From contig JAJKFL010000012.1 of NCBI GenBank assembly GCA_021186555.1, positions 7,549,394 to 7,613,393 on the forward strand: a DNA stretch of 64,000 bases. Reading direction: 5' to 3'. This stretch comes from Reticulitermes speratus (Eukaryota > Arthropoda > Insecta > Blattodea > Rhinotermitidae). A program made the translations under genes and the position numbers. Position 1 is the first letter of the stretch; every line of letters begins with the position of its first letter. Positions 1-10,191 of the stretch are shown in pieces. A model generated the notes under the pieces. That model saw nothing but the letters and a program-made list of their open reading frames with translations, was not told the origin of the DNA and made no database searches.

Positions 1-2
1 TG

Positions 3-350
3 GAAGATACCGAGGAACAAACTCAGGACCCTAACTGGGAACCCACCACTCATTACCGCACTCGGACTTCCAATTATGGTTATGTGGAGGTAGGAGGAGA
101 CGGCAAGGCAACCACGAGATACTCCGTGAAAAATAGACTAGATGAGTGTCGCGGAGACGTAAGCGATAGCTCACAAGTAAGTGAAGGAGCCGGAGGAGCC
201 ACGAGGCCAGAGCACTTAGACACCGAGGTGGTGAACCCAGGTCCTGCACCCAACTCGACTGATGTGTGTGACGATGGTACTAACCAGGGTAGGAAGGATG
301 ATAGTTCTCCAAGATACAACTTGCGGCCCCTTCCGGGAAGAAATCTTTAG
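3..350 (+). CDS. Retrotransposon pol C-terminal tail (partial, 5' end off-window)
   Basis: The frame is open from the left edge to a TAG at 348-350, giving 115 residues. It is acidic and low in complexity, and ends in an RYNLRPLPGR motif. Arginine-rich YNLR(P/S) endings are common at the extreme C-terminus of Ty3/gypsy integrase-containing polyproteins. No catalytic residues of integrase or reverse transcriptase are present in this piece. The frame shows no stop or frameshift within the window, so the copy may be fairly young. The in-frame GTG at 84 is not a plausible start; the real one lies off-window. Alternative: the tail of another retroelement protein. Confidence 0.55.
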   Translation, partial: EDTEEQTQDPNWEPTTHYRTRTSNYGYVEVGGDGKATTRYSVKNRLDECRGDVSDSSQVSEGAGGATRPEHLDTEVVNPGPAPNSTDVCDDGTNQGRKDDSSPRYNLRPLPGRNL

Positions 351-2227
351 ACATATAGCAGAAGTATTGCTTTAATCTGTTGCATTTTAAGCAGTAGATA
401 GTCATGGAATTCGGTGGCTTTTCGGGTCGTGAAGAGAATATATTCAGGATTTTATTTAGTCTTGCTTAGTTAGAAGCGACGCCACATGTTGGGATTTAAT
501 TTTATGAGGACGGCAAGAGGTATTTGTTATTGTCAGCCTCTTATCAGTTGGAACAACAAGGTGGATGCAGGGAGTGGCTTCAGGCTATACTTGTGGAGGT
601 GAACTTGTAGATGTTCGACATGGAAACTTATGTTGCAGTGCGATGCCTTGGGCCCAGCATCTAGTTATGCGAGACGCATTTTAATTAGAGAACAGATATT
701 AAGAAACAATAATGTATATTATGCCTTAGCCAACTTAAGCATTAGCCCTTTGTACATGCCCATATTCGGAGTCAGTCCACACGCACCAACTCACATCCCC
801 CCCCCCCCTCTCGGTAGCCACAGGAAAAAAACCGGCAAATATTACTCCGCGGACGACGGCAGACTTAGCAAAAGTATTTTTTTTTGTATTCAAAGCTTAT
901 TTGTTTTGGTTGTGTATTGATATGTAGACATGTGCTATTAGTTTGAAATTACTTTTAATTAGTTGGTTTGCGTATGTGTATAGCGCACTTGGTTTGGCAT
1001 ATAGTCTGCCCTCGTCTCTCGCTCTGCTGGAGAGGAGCAGGGGAAGGGAGCCACCACCAGTATTGCAATTCTTTGTCAGTTGTATTCCCATAAAAGCAAC
1101 CACCAGCGCCTCGACACCTGCTGGAGAGGATGTCGGCGCTCTTCATAGCCATGATCCGGTGTCGGGACATGAAACTGGACACCTACCAACCGGAGATCAA
1201 CACACGACGTGGTCCTAGCAATCCACGGCATCCTGCGACTGGAGGGTCGTCGGGCGGCCGCGGCGAGTGACCATGCGAAGCCATGTGAACCACGTGACTG
1301 TATGGGCTAATCAACCTTAGTTTTCCCGACCCCCTCATTTCTCTCCCCCCCCCCCCCCCCCCCCCGGAATTAAGTACCCTGCCTAAGGATACTCCTATGT
1401 CTACTGACATATTACCAAAACTTTCCGGGCCCGAGTTCAGGCCGTCGTATAAGATAGCCCAGTGGAGAATGCATGGATCAGACAGCCGTCCGAGGAGGAA
1501 GCAGGTACGTGCTAGAGGGTTCGAACCTGTTGGCGTGAGGGTGGCTGGGTCACCGAGCACGGAGCTCACCCTACGTTCCAGGGCCTCGGCAGAGCTAACA
1601 TCTAGTAACCGCCCTCCCCTCTACGTCAGCGGAGAATGGAAGCGCAAAAGCATTTGCTGCAGGAGCGGACATCCAGGAAATACAACATAATAATTATTCT
1701 AGGGATATAAGAGGAAACTTCCGGAACTATTGGAACCGAGATGACTGTGCAGGAAACCTGAGATAGCAGCTGTCAATGGCTATGCTGCTCCCGTTATGAA
1801 TTCATCATTGCGACACAAAGGAGAGAAGAAGATTAATGAAGTTATTATTGCACCCAGGCCCAACAGCTGTGAATGTATTGTGTTATGGCCTGATGAACGA
1901 TGTCAGTGATACAGTGGAGAAGTTTGAAAATGATGAAACTGTCGGAATTTTTGTCATTATTGTACACGAAATTTATATGATGTCATGTTACCTTTATGTG
2001 GTGTCACAACTGGAGTACTGCTGTGATGTATTTGTGAACGCTTGTGACCTAACACCCTGACTATGTGGTTCCCATCCTCTACACTCCTTTTCCCTATCCT
2101 TTAGATTAGTCTAGTTGTAGTGTAGTGTGATAAGATGACCTGGGGAAGGGGCAGCCAGGCCAAGCAGCCTTAGGGAGCCGGGGAGGCTAGATGGAAACCC
2201 ACCCTGGTGAGGATATGGTTTCCATTT
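351..2227 (+). other. Internal 3' non-coding region of the LTR element
   Basis: About 1.9 kb lie between the pol stop and the polypurine tract. No frame resembling an envelope or other known protein was recognised; the longest open frames (630-920, 943-1218, 1397-1690) look like chance. A C-run occupies about 1342-1365 and a shorter one lies near 799-808. A stretch near 1510-1535 resembles a B-box (GGTTCGAA), but no full tRNA-like unit could be drawn. Long 3' internal tails occur in some Ty3/gypsy elements. Confidence 0.45.
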
Positions 2228-2240
2228 GAAGAGGGGGCAA
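2228..2240 (+). other. Polypurine tract before the 3' LTR
   Basis: GAAGAGGGGGCAA directly precedes the TG that opens the LTR. This is the expected place and composition of the plus-strand primer site in LTR retrotransposons. Confidence 0.65.
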
Positions 2241-2922
2241 TGTTGTGCCCGCCGCACTGGTAGCTTTCTGTTTTATGGCGGATCGGGCGGGGTAGGAAGC
2301 CGCACGGGGATGGTAATGAGTTGGCCAGGGGCAGCAGTACCTGGACCCGGTCACGCATTGTTATATTTTTCCCCCTGTACCTGCTCCGACAAATTCCTCG
2401 CTCTCTTGTCTGGATGGTTCTGCCGGGCAGTTGGTGTGTCGCACAGCTACAGAGAGGATCGTGGGGCTTGGTCGACGTCGGCGGTGCCATTTGGGCGAGA
2501 GCGTGAGTGTTTGCCGGTTTTTCTCTGTCTTTATTTTCTTTTTTGTCTTCCACTTTTTCCCTGTTCTCAATTTGTTTCTTTGGGTTGTTTTTGAACACTG
2601 CCCCGGACTGGCTCCCCCCGTCCCAGGGAGAGGGAAATAGTTATATACGAGGTAGTAAATAGATTGTAACCTAGGTGGACTGTGTTCGTCCCCTGTAGTA
2701 TCTTTTTAGGGCCAATTAGTAATCTTGTCTTTTTTTTTATTATCTTTTATTGTTTTACTTTCATATTGTTTTATTAAAGTCATATTAGTCAGTTCGCAGC
2801 GTCTCATTTAGATAGGGGTCCCTCTCTCCTGAATTCCCCCTTCCCCGTCCTACTGGGCCTGCCAACGGGTATCGGGGTCCCGCGAAGGTTACGGTAGCGG
2901 TAACTTTGGCGGCGACACAACA
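2241..2922 (+). repeat. 3' LTR (682 bp)
   Basis: It begins TGTTGTGCC and ends GACACAACA, giving a perfect 7-bp inverted terminus with the canonical TG...CA. A polypurine tract abuts it on the left. An ATTAAA at 2773-2778 in a T-rich region could be the polyadenylation signal. It ends exactly where the 114-bp flanking repeat resumes. No second LTR is in the window for comparison. Confidence 0.75.
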
Positions 2923-3124
2923 GAACAAACAGCGATTATTTCACTGTACAACATTAACTGACTGGTTTGTATAACTGAGACGGAGTGTGTTTACTGCGCG
3001 GTACGGACTGTATTTATGTGTTTTGTGTGGATCTCAGAACAAACAGCGATTATTTCACTGTACAGCATTAACTGACTGGTTTGTATAACTGAGACGGAGT
3101 GTGTTTACTGCGCGGTACGGACTT
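2923..3124 (+). repeat. 114-bp tandem repeat, about 1.8 copies
   Basis: GAACAAACAGCG at 2923 recurs at 3037. Both copies run through a CTGACTGGTTTGTATAAC segment to GCGCGGTACGGAC and are nearly identical. The same unit occurs on the opposite strand at 10565-10800 (two copies) and 13171-13275 (one copy). It is therefore a dispersed repeat with internal tandem structure, and it is the target of the LTR element. Confidence 0.85.
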
Positions 3125-3510
3125 AGCCCTTATATAAAACAGATTACCTTTCGTCTTTAAAGAGTTAATATACATTTCAGTATTACCCTCTCATCTATCA
3201 GTTTTTACTACGAGATAATTTCCTTAGCCCCGTCTAACCCCCCCCCCCCCCAAGTTGAAGGGCCTCACTTTGATGCAGTTCCGTTACTGAAACAAAACTA
3301 AATTTTCAACATTTCGGTGTTCTGGGATGTAACAAACTGTAGCTTGGTAGACAGGTACAAACGTTTCGTATGAACCTGCTGCTTCCTTTGCCGCATCCCA
3401 GAAGATCATAGTCCTGTTTATCACCACCTTGATAACCAGAGACGTCGAAACGTTCAAGCTTGCTACATCGTATTGTGGGTTGCATCTACGAGCACTTGGA
3501 AGGCCTTTAG
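3125..3510. other. Degenerate foldback-like sequence and C-run
   Basis: A C-run lies at 3239-3252. From 3285 to 3480 there are fragments also seen in the palindromic elements further right: TTCTGGGATGTAAC, ACGTTTCG, CATCCCAGAAG and CGAAACGTT in opposing orientation. The copy is too decayed to draw a ribozyme. No coding sequence was seen. Confidence 0.35.
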
Positions 3511-3616
3511 TATGTCCACAACTTTCTACAGTATGTCCACAAGTTTCTACAGTATGTCCACAAGTTTCTACATTATGTCCACAAGTTTCTACATTATGTC
3601 CACAAGTTTCTTCCCT
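3511..3616 (+). repeat. 21-bp tandem repeat, 5 copies
   Basis: The unit TATGTCCACAAGTTTCTACA(T/G) starts at 3511, 3532 and so on every 21 bp. The period is a multiple of three, so open frames run through it on both strands; these are a by-product of the period. Confidence 0.9.
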
Positions 3617-4725
3617 GCCTAACATTTGACTGTTATTCGGAGTGAAAACATCCTGTGTTCAGAGACAAGGTCCTGGAATGACGCGGGTTTGTGGACACAG
3701 CCAGATGCGCTTTGCGCAATATTTACAATATTTTGTCATACCTTCTTACTCTGCTATCGGGAATGAGGACGTTCCTCTAGTATCTGTAAGTCCTCCTCCA
3801 TAAAACATATTTTATCTTAGTTTCCTTGTTTGTAAAGAAAAACCAACGTTTGTATTAGATGTTAGGTTGTGGAGACACCACACATTTCAGAGCACACAGT
3901 TCACCTCAAATTTCAAGCCCCAGGTATCAGATCCGTTCGTTTATTGATTAGGGGCACATACCATCGTTGAAACTTTCAATGTAATAATAATAATAATAAT
4001 AATAATAATGCGAAAAGATTTTGAAATGTAAAGACATTTCAACAGAACTATAACGCATGTGGAATGTAAAAACAAAAGTGATAGCTGTAATAATAGGGGC
4101 AACTGGAACCATCTCAAAATCATTCAGCAAATACCTCAGCCACATACGTGTAAAGCACGATATCAATGAACTACAGCAAACAGCCTTACTTGGCACTGCA
4201 CACGTACTGCGGGAAGTACTGGTGTAAAGTACAGAACGTTGAGCGTGGGAAATAGCATTACATGTAGCGTGAATTGTAACTACAGAATAGCTGTGACATT
4301 TTATACCGTAGCAACATGGTTTGTTTCAGGTATGTAATTGTACATGCGCTATATAGAGGCGAAAACAAATAATAATACTAATTGCGTGGTTGTTCGACAA
4401 CATGAGATGAGAGGTACTTGCTGTAGTGTCAGTGTTTTACACCGTCTGTGGACTCGCTGCAAAAGTAAACTTGAGTACCTTACCTCGGCGTAATCGTAAA
4501 CTTACAATGCAGATAAACGTACGTGAGAAATATGTTCAGAGACAGAATCTGTAAATACAACACCGATACAGCCGCTTAAATTGCGATACCAAAAGCCAGA
4601 CCTGACAGCAAGTGTGATGAGACTTTATCAGAGCAACTGGAACCTTTCCATTCCATGCATTTCTTGCATTGTCAACAGATGTGACTACTGTTCGCAGTTA
4701 GCTTGCGGACTTGTAGTCTTGCAAT
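3617..4725. other. Unassigned AT-rich stretch with an (AAT)n microsatellite
   Basis: An (AAT)n run lies at about 3981-4009. Nothing else was recognised: no SINE promoter boxes, no terminal inverted repeats and no extended coding frame. Confidence 0.5.
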
Positions 4726-5698
4726 GACAAGGCTGGAAGGTTTACATTGTGGTCTGTAACAAGGCTGAAAGATTTACATTGTAGTCCGTAACAAGGCTGG
4801 AAGATTTACATTGTAGTCGGTAACAAGGCTGAAAGATTTACATTGTAGTCCGTAACAAGGCTGGAAGATTTACATTGTAGTCGGTAAAAAGGCTGGAAGA
4901 TTTACATTGTAGTCGGTAACAAGGCTGGAAGATTTACATTGTAGCCGGTAACAAGACTGGAAGATTTACATTGTAGTCGGTAAAAAGCTGGAAGATTTAC
5001 ATTGTAGTCGGTAAAAAGGCTGGAAGATTTACATTGTAGTCGGTAAAAAGGCTGGAAGATTTACATTGTAGTCGGTAACAAGACTGGAAGATATACATTG
5101 TAGTCGGTAAAAAGGCTGGAAGATTTATATTGTAGTCGGTAACAAGGCTGGAAGATTTACATTGTAGTCGGTAACAAGGCTGGAAGATTTACATTGTAGT
5201 CGGTAACAAGACTGGAAGATTACATTGTAGTCGGTAAAAAGGCTGGAAGATTTAATTGTAGTCGGTAACAAGGCTGGAAGATTTACATTGTAGTCGGTAA
5301 CAAGGCTGGAAGATTTACATTGTAGTCGGTAACAAGACTGGAAGATTTACATTGTAGTCGGTAAAAAGGCTGGAAGATTTACATTGTAGTCGGTAAAAAG
5401 GCTGGAAGATTTACATTGTATCGTAAAGGTGAGATTCATGTAGTCGGTAAAAAGGCTGGCAATTTACATTGTAGTCGTAACAAGGCTGGAAGATTTACAT
5501 TGTAGTCGGCAAAAAGGCTGGAAGATTTACATTGTAGTCGGTAAAAAGGCTGGAAGATTTACATTGTAGTCGGTAACAAGGCTGGAAGATTTACATTGTA
5601 GTCGGTAAAAGGCTGGAAGATTTACATTATAGTCGTTAACAAGGCTGGAAGATTTACATTGTGGTCGGTAAAAAGGCTGGAAGATTTACATTGTGATC
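4726..5698 (+). repeat. 32-bp minisatellite, about 30 copies
   Basis: The unit is approximately CTGGAAGATTTACATTGTAG followed by TCGGTAACAAGG, with period 32. Copies alternate between GGTAACAAGG and GGTAAAAAGG. Near 5420-5470 several copies are corrupted by small indels, marking a weak point in an otherwise homogeneous array. No coding sense. Confidence 0.93.
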
Positions 5699-6011
5699 GT
5701 TTTGGCAGTGACATCAGATAGTCTAAGTCTAGTAAGTGGTTAGCAGAGTTTCGGAGGAACTTGCTGCTCCTTTTGGGGTTAGAATGGACATATTAATTTT
5801 GTTTCCGAGGACGTATGTAGTGGTAATGTTCAGGACTTTTCTTAGGGAGTTGTCGGCTGGGACACCAGCTAGCATGACTGACGATTTTCATAGTTATTCT
5901 CAAGTCTTCCCAGGTAAATTTCGAAATAGTACATCCATTAGGCCACGACCGCTTCCTCACAAATCCTTTTCAGTTCTTTTATTCACCAGTCATACCGTGG
6001 GCACCAAATAG
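5699..6011. other. Left arm of a degenerate ribozyme-like foldback
   Basis: GTTTCGGAGGAACTTGCTGC near 5748 is the inverted counterpart of the stem and GAAAC segment at about 6480-6500. The element is decayed and split by the hAT-like insertion at 6012-6306. A fragment near 5941 (GGCCACGACCGCTTCCTCAC) matches the end of a SINE type also seen near 14490. Confidence 0.4.
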
Positions 6012-6306
6012 CAGGGGTGGCCACAACGTGGCTGTCACGTCACTGTGAGGCTCGCGCGAGTTTCTGAAGAATAATATTCAGGCAGCTTACATGCACAAGA
6101 GGCTGACCTTGAACGGCGTTTTAAAAGGGTTTATAAGGAAAGGAGACTCATAACTACCTGAAACTACTGTAGTTGAACGAACAGAAATCAGAATCCCTCA
6201 AATAAGGGAAAAATATTTTAGTTATTTGTTGTTTTGTCAGTGCTTGTGTCTTGCCTAAGTTGCCTCCTGAGGGCGCTCCTGAATTCCGACTGGCTGGCCA
6301 CCCCTG
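6012..6306. mobile_element. hAT-like MITE (295 bp)
   Basis: It starts CAGGGGTGGCCA and ends TGGCCACCCCTG, a perfect 12-bp terminal inverted repeat of the CAGGGG type common in hAT elements. No transposase frame is present, so it is non-autonomous. The flanking 8-mers (CCAAATAG and GCATATGA) match poorly, so the target duplication has decayed or the superfamily is different. Confidence 0.6.
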
Positions 6307-6560
6307 GCATATGATCTTGGACTACAGCGTCATAAAATGAACCACAGAAAGTATTCGCTTTCTCTTTGGGGGATCATTAATAAATTTCCCTGTTGACTCC
6401 ATCTTCAGGGCAGAAGACCACAACACCGTATTCTTGATAAGGCCATCAGAACATCCTTTTATTTTCAAGATGGAGTCAAGAAGTTCCTCCGAAACGTCGA
6501 TACCCATCTACTAAGCTTTGTGATGTAACATCCCAGAAGTTTGTAATCGTGATACTTTGA
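6307..6560 (+). mobile_element. Right arm of degenerate hammerhead-like foldback
   Basis: TCAAGATGGAG and CTCC flank a loop, followed by GAAACGTCGATA, the degraded form of the family core seen at 7.1, 8.5 and 9.4 kb. A second inverted piece (CTCCATCTTCAG, near 6399) faces it. The GUA at the expected cut is AUA here and the core is incomplete, so no activity is expected. Confidence 0.4.
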
Positions 6561-6980
6561 AATATGTTTGTGTGGTAAATAAACCAATTGTGTGAAATGC
6601 TACCAATTTCACAGCGAAGCTAACTTAGCAATGAAATGGCTTTCTACAATTCCGTAGCCTCTAAAGGCGGCTGGCGGTCGCCTCAGAAGGATAAATTCCT
6701 CAATCCATTTCCTCGGGAAGAAGCTTAAGTCACACGACTGTTATAGACGATTCATCACAGAAACGAATTATGTTTCTCGTTCTTACGTGAAAACCCATTA
6801 TTTTTGTCGATTCTGGATTTTATACGAAACCATTTCCCAGAGCTGCGTACGTGATGTGTCGAAATTTGTATACTGCACTGCAAAATGTTATTAAGTGGGA
6901 CTTTGGCGATGCTTAAGGAAATGAAACCTGATTTTAAATACAAAATGAAACTTCATTACTTGATTCTACGAGTATTAACC
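6561..6980. other. Unassigned
   Basis: I see no repeat boundary, promoter box or believable coding frame here. Confidence 0.4.
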
Positions 6981-7160
6981 GTGATTTCAGGCTTTCGCCG
7001 CGATGTTGATATGAGTGGTAATACTTTACCGACGTTTCGGACAATTGTATCGTTCCCATCTTCAAGGCTCAAGATGGGACCGAGACGTTGTCCCGAAACG
7101 TCGGTAAAGGATTGCCACTCGACGCTGCGTAATATCCAAGAAGAGCTTGATTCTGTTAGA
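6981..7160. mobile_element. Foldback element, hammerhead-like family 2, compact hairpin
   Basis: It starts TGATTTCAGGCTTTCGCCGC like the other family-2 copies. TTTACCGACGTTTCGG (7025-7040) faces CCCGAAACGTCGGTAAA (7092-7108). Each arm reads, on its own strand, (C/T)T(G/C)AAGA, a GGGAC-type helix II, GAAAC, GUCG, GUA. The two halves nearly touch at 7060-7072. TTGAAGA (left) and CTCAAGA (right) replace the CUGANGA core. Confidence 0.6.
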
Positions 7161-7177
7161 TTTCAGTACTTAAAAAA

Positions 7178-7420
7178 GTGAAAGGTAAGGTTGGCCCAGT
7201 GCTTTATGAGGAACCTCGCCATTGTAGAAACATAGGTGAGTGGAGGTATAGTTCCACGCATTCGTCACCATCGCACTGTGTGGAGGCGAGTGGTCAGCTT
7301 TGTGTTCCATCTGCTTTAGCCCCTGGTGTTGATTTTAGGAGACTGGGAAAGAGCTCCAGGACTGATCTGGACGGTTTGGAGAAGAGAAAATATTTTGCTC
7401 ATGGCGGGAATCGAATGACG
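7178..7420 (-). mobile_element. Old SINE-A copy (minus strand)
   Basis: In order it has the family-A 3' signature (GTGGAGGTATAGTTCCAC), the middle TGGTCAGCT, TGCTTTAGCCCC, GGTCTGGA-like spacing and a B-box relic GGCGGGAATCGAA near 7404. It is diverged throughout. Confidence 0.55.
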
Positions 7421-8300
7421 ATTTTCAGCGAATTGGGCACAAAGTTTTATTAACAAGTAAGATTATACACAATACTTTACTGTGCGAAATTAATTGTACC
7501 AGTGAAGATGACTTGTTTGGATTCTGAAACGTGCAAACAGAGGTAGTGCGATATTGTAACAAATAAATTTGACAGTAGTTAAATTTCACAATGTTAAGAA
7601 TGTTTTATCTTACAGGCCTTCTTTTTGCAGGAAAAAAAAAAACGTATTTTGTGGGGACCAACTTCGTCCCTCCGTCCGTCTGTGACACATAATATCGGCG
7701 ACTAAACCGATCGTCGGATTTTCGTGAAATTATGCATAGCAATTGATTAAATCACACCAACAAATGCACCAAAACAAGTTTTGTCATTGGTTTCTTTATT
7801 AAAGGATTACCCACGGTGAATATAATGTGATACGCATAGCAGTTCCCAACAAAAATTTGTCGTCTGGGCGCGAGTTTCATGAAAATCGGCTCACTGACAG
7901 TCTTAACTTTACGTACGGGCGTACATGAATGTCCACCCCGTAATTTCGGCAATTCTCGACCGATTTGAGCGAAATTGGGCACAGATAATCTCCACGTAAT
8001 GTTTGTGGCTCGCCATTTATGAGTTTTGTGAAAAGCGATGAAAGGCAAACTTAAGGTCATAATTGAATGTTTGCTGTATTTGCTTTATTTTCATACGATG
8101 TGGACAGAATTCGGTATGGAAGATCTCGAATAAATGTCGTTGATTAATTGTGAGTTTCATGTGAATGATGCAGTGAAAATTATTCTGTACTTCAGGGCCT
8201 AAACGACGTGATACCTATAATTTGTACATTTTTTGTCCGATTTCGATAAAATTCGGTACAGGAGATGCGTACAAGAATTTACTGAGTAACTGTGAGTTTA
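7421..8300. other. Unassigned; contains a CGTGAAAATCGG-type repeated phrase
   Basis: Phrases such as TTTCATGAAAATCGG (7868) and TTTCGTGAAATT (7721) recur here and at 8560, apparently fragments of one interspersed repeat that I cannot name. ACCAACAAATGCACC at about 7757 matches the terminus of the ribozyme foldbacks but has no ribozyme next to it. No gene seen. Confidence 0.4.
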
Positions 8301-8301
8301 T

Positions 8302-8552
8302 CCTTGATTTCAGGCTTCCCGCCGCGGTCTAAATAAGATCTGCGCTCTTTCGGGGTTTTACCAGCATAGAATGCTAGTTTCTTACCGACGTTTCGAGAAA
8401 ACCTATCGGGTCCCATCTTCAAGGGTCAAGCAGTCCATTATTCTTGGACTGCTTGACCCTTGAAGACGTGACCGATAGGTTTTCCCGAAACGTCGGTAAG
8501 AAACTCACTCTACGTTGTGTAAAATCCCAAAAGAGTGCAGATCTCAACTGTC
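8302..8552. mobile_element. Foldback element, hammerhead-like family 2
   Basis: It opens TTGATTTCAGGCTTCCCGC and ends near GTGCAGATCTCA. Inner arms are TTACCGACGTTTCG (8382) and CGAAACGTCGGTAAG (8486-8500), around a 45-bp hairpin centred on TTATTCTTGG. The right arm on the plus strand reads TTGAAGA at 8460-8466, GAAAC at 8487-8491 and GGUA with the expected cut after 8498. The first core base is T instead of C. Confidence 0.65.
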
Positions 8553-9178
8553 AGTTTCGTGAAAATCGGAGCAGTGAAGGCCACACTCGTCTTTTGGGCG
8601 TAAATGAGATTGCGTTTGTGTGTGTGTGTGTGTGTCGTGAAAATGTTTAATGTTATCCAGGTAAAGAAACCGTGGATGAAGTCCTTTTATTCCGTCACGC
8701 AGTACGCCATTTGCCGTCGTCTTCAAACAGTAAACACCTGTCATAAGTTTCTCCATACTCTGCTCTAGAATATTAGTTAGATTTTTTGTTGCCAGAGATT
8801 ATTCACGACACAATTCCTCTTTTGTTTTATCGATTTTGGATAATATATTCCCGAGTAAGTGGATCTGGTTTTAGGTTTTTTTTTAATAAAAATGATCCAC
8901 CAATTTCCACAGCTGTCGTTTTCGCCGTCGCGTTATAATGTTATTAAATTTCTCGCCGCCAGATTGTGTCATCTCTTTCCAGGCGGCTGTACTAACGTAT
9001 ATGAAAACGTGGCAGCGAATTTTGGCGTCTTTGTTCGCTTGTTTGTTTATTATTTTCTTGATGTGGGATGAGACAGCGTCTTTGTAGAACTGTGAGCCTC
9101 TAACAAACGTACGGTCCATCTGCCGGATCATTGATCGTAATTTATAGATCAAAAGACGTACAAATAACGTTATTAATG
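8553..9178. other. Unassigned; (GT)n microsatellite
   Basis: A (GT)n run lies at about 8615-8634. I see no other repeat signature or coding frame. Confidence 0.4.
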
Positions 9179-9516
9179 AGAGCTTCGCTCTTCTGGGATA
9201 TTACGCGGCGTCGTGTGGTAATTGTTTACCGACGTTTCGGGACAACGTATCGTTCCCATCTTTACGGGTCAAGAGTCCGAGTAGGAAGAAAGAAACCCAG
9301 GAACATGTAACGTAGATTCATAGAAAGTGCGCGCGGGGTAGCAAACAGTAGGCGTTATGTGTTGCTGGCTCTCTTTCCTACTCGGACTCTTGACCCGTGA
9401 AGATGGGACCGATGCATTGTCCCGAAACGTCGGTAAACAATTACCACACGACGCCGCGTAATACCCCAGAAGAGCGCAGATCTCATCAACATCGCTGCGG
9501 AAGCCTGAAATCAAAG
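9179..9516. mobile_element. Foldback element, hammerhead-like family 2, best-preserved copy
   Basis: The arms GCTCTTCTGGGATATTACGC (left) and GCGTAATACCCCAGAAGAGC (right) pair. The right end carries GAAGCCTGAAATCA, the family terminus. On the plus strand GTGAAGA lies at 9397-9403, helix II GGGAC/GTCCC, GAAAC at 9424-9428, loop GUCG, then G33-U34-A35 with the predicted cut after 9435. Only the first base of CUGANGA is wrong (G). The loop holds a second palindrome (GAGTCCGAGTAGGAAG with its complement). Confidence 0.7.
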
Positions 9517-9534
9517 CTACTAATCACTAATTAG

Positions 9535-9804
9535 CCGATCCCAGTGGTCGTGCGGTCTAAGGCGTCGGTCTACGGCCGCTCGCTTACTGGGATTGTGGGT
9601 TCGAATCCCGCCTGGGGCATGGATGTCTGTCTGTTGTGAGTGTTGTGTGTTGTGAGGTAGAGGTCTCTGCGACGGGCTGATCACTCGTCCAGAGGAGTCC
9701 TACCGAGTGTAGTGTGTCTAAAAAAGTGTGTGATCATGAAACCTCGACGAAACGAGGAGGCCCAGGCCCATATAGGGCTGTCGAGCCATAGAGAAAAAAA
9801 CAAC
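9535..9804 (+). mobile_element. SINE-C copy with target duplication
   Basis: The head is tRNA-derived: AGTGGTCGTGCGGTCTAAGG (A-box region) and GGGTTCGAATCCCGCC (B-box). The body is GTCTGTTGTGAGTGTTGTGT, TGATCACTCGTCCAGAGGAG and a CTCGACGAAACGAGG hairpin. Direct repeats CACTAATTAG flank it at 9525-9534 and 9805-9814. The internal pol III promoter would drive transcription; mobilisation would need a LINE in trans. Confidence 0.85.
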
Positions 9805-9814
9805 CACTAATTAG

Positions 9815-10190
9815 GGTCACGATGGACTGATTGATGATCTGACGAATTATATCCACAGAATGTTAACATCTAAACGAAAGCTATGGCATTCTGTCTTCAG
9901 GACCACACCTTCTGTTACCTACTAGTATGTACGGTGTCTGCCACTACTGTAAGGTTGACGCCAGCGTTTGCTGAATAGATTTAAAAAAAATGTGTAGCGT
10001 CATTCGTAGAACAGACAAATCGAAAGCACTAAAAACAACCTAAGTAATAAATGCCTTTCCAACATTAAGTGTGAAAACTGGACATTAAATAGTAACGGAG
10101 ACACGGAAAATTTAAGCGGCGGAGATGATATTCCTGAGAAGCTTAGCTGGTTACAAATTAATGGAACACAGTTATAACATTGGCCGATCG
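9815..10190. other. Unassigned
   Basis: Single-copy-looking sequence between two SINE-C copies. I see nothing in it. Confidence 0.4.
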
Positions 10191-10191
10191 C

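Larger units (their letters stand above)
1..2922 (+). mobile_element. Ty3/gypsy-like LTR retrotransposon, 3' portion only
   Basis: Reading left to right there is the tail of a pol-like reading frame, a long non-coding stretch, a purine-rich tract and one LTR with inverted ends TGTTGTG...CACAACA. The 5' LTR, gag and most of pol lie left of the window. The right flank is a 114-bp repeat whose second copy shows the uninterrupted sequence across the junction (GATCTCA followed by GAACAAAC), so the right edge at 2922 is well placed. Seen: the order of parts and the termini. Inferred: Ty3/gypsy rather than BEL/Pao, from the YNLRP-type C-terminus. Autonomy and age cannot be judged from this part. Confidence 0.72.

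Noticed and set aside
1505-1535. tRNA-like B-box in the LTR element interior
   Set aside because: No matching A-box or SINE body; probably chance.
7750-7775. Isolated foldback terminus (ACCAACAAATGCACC)
   Set aside because: No ribozyme, partner arm or further similarity nearby; too short to call an element.
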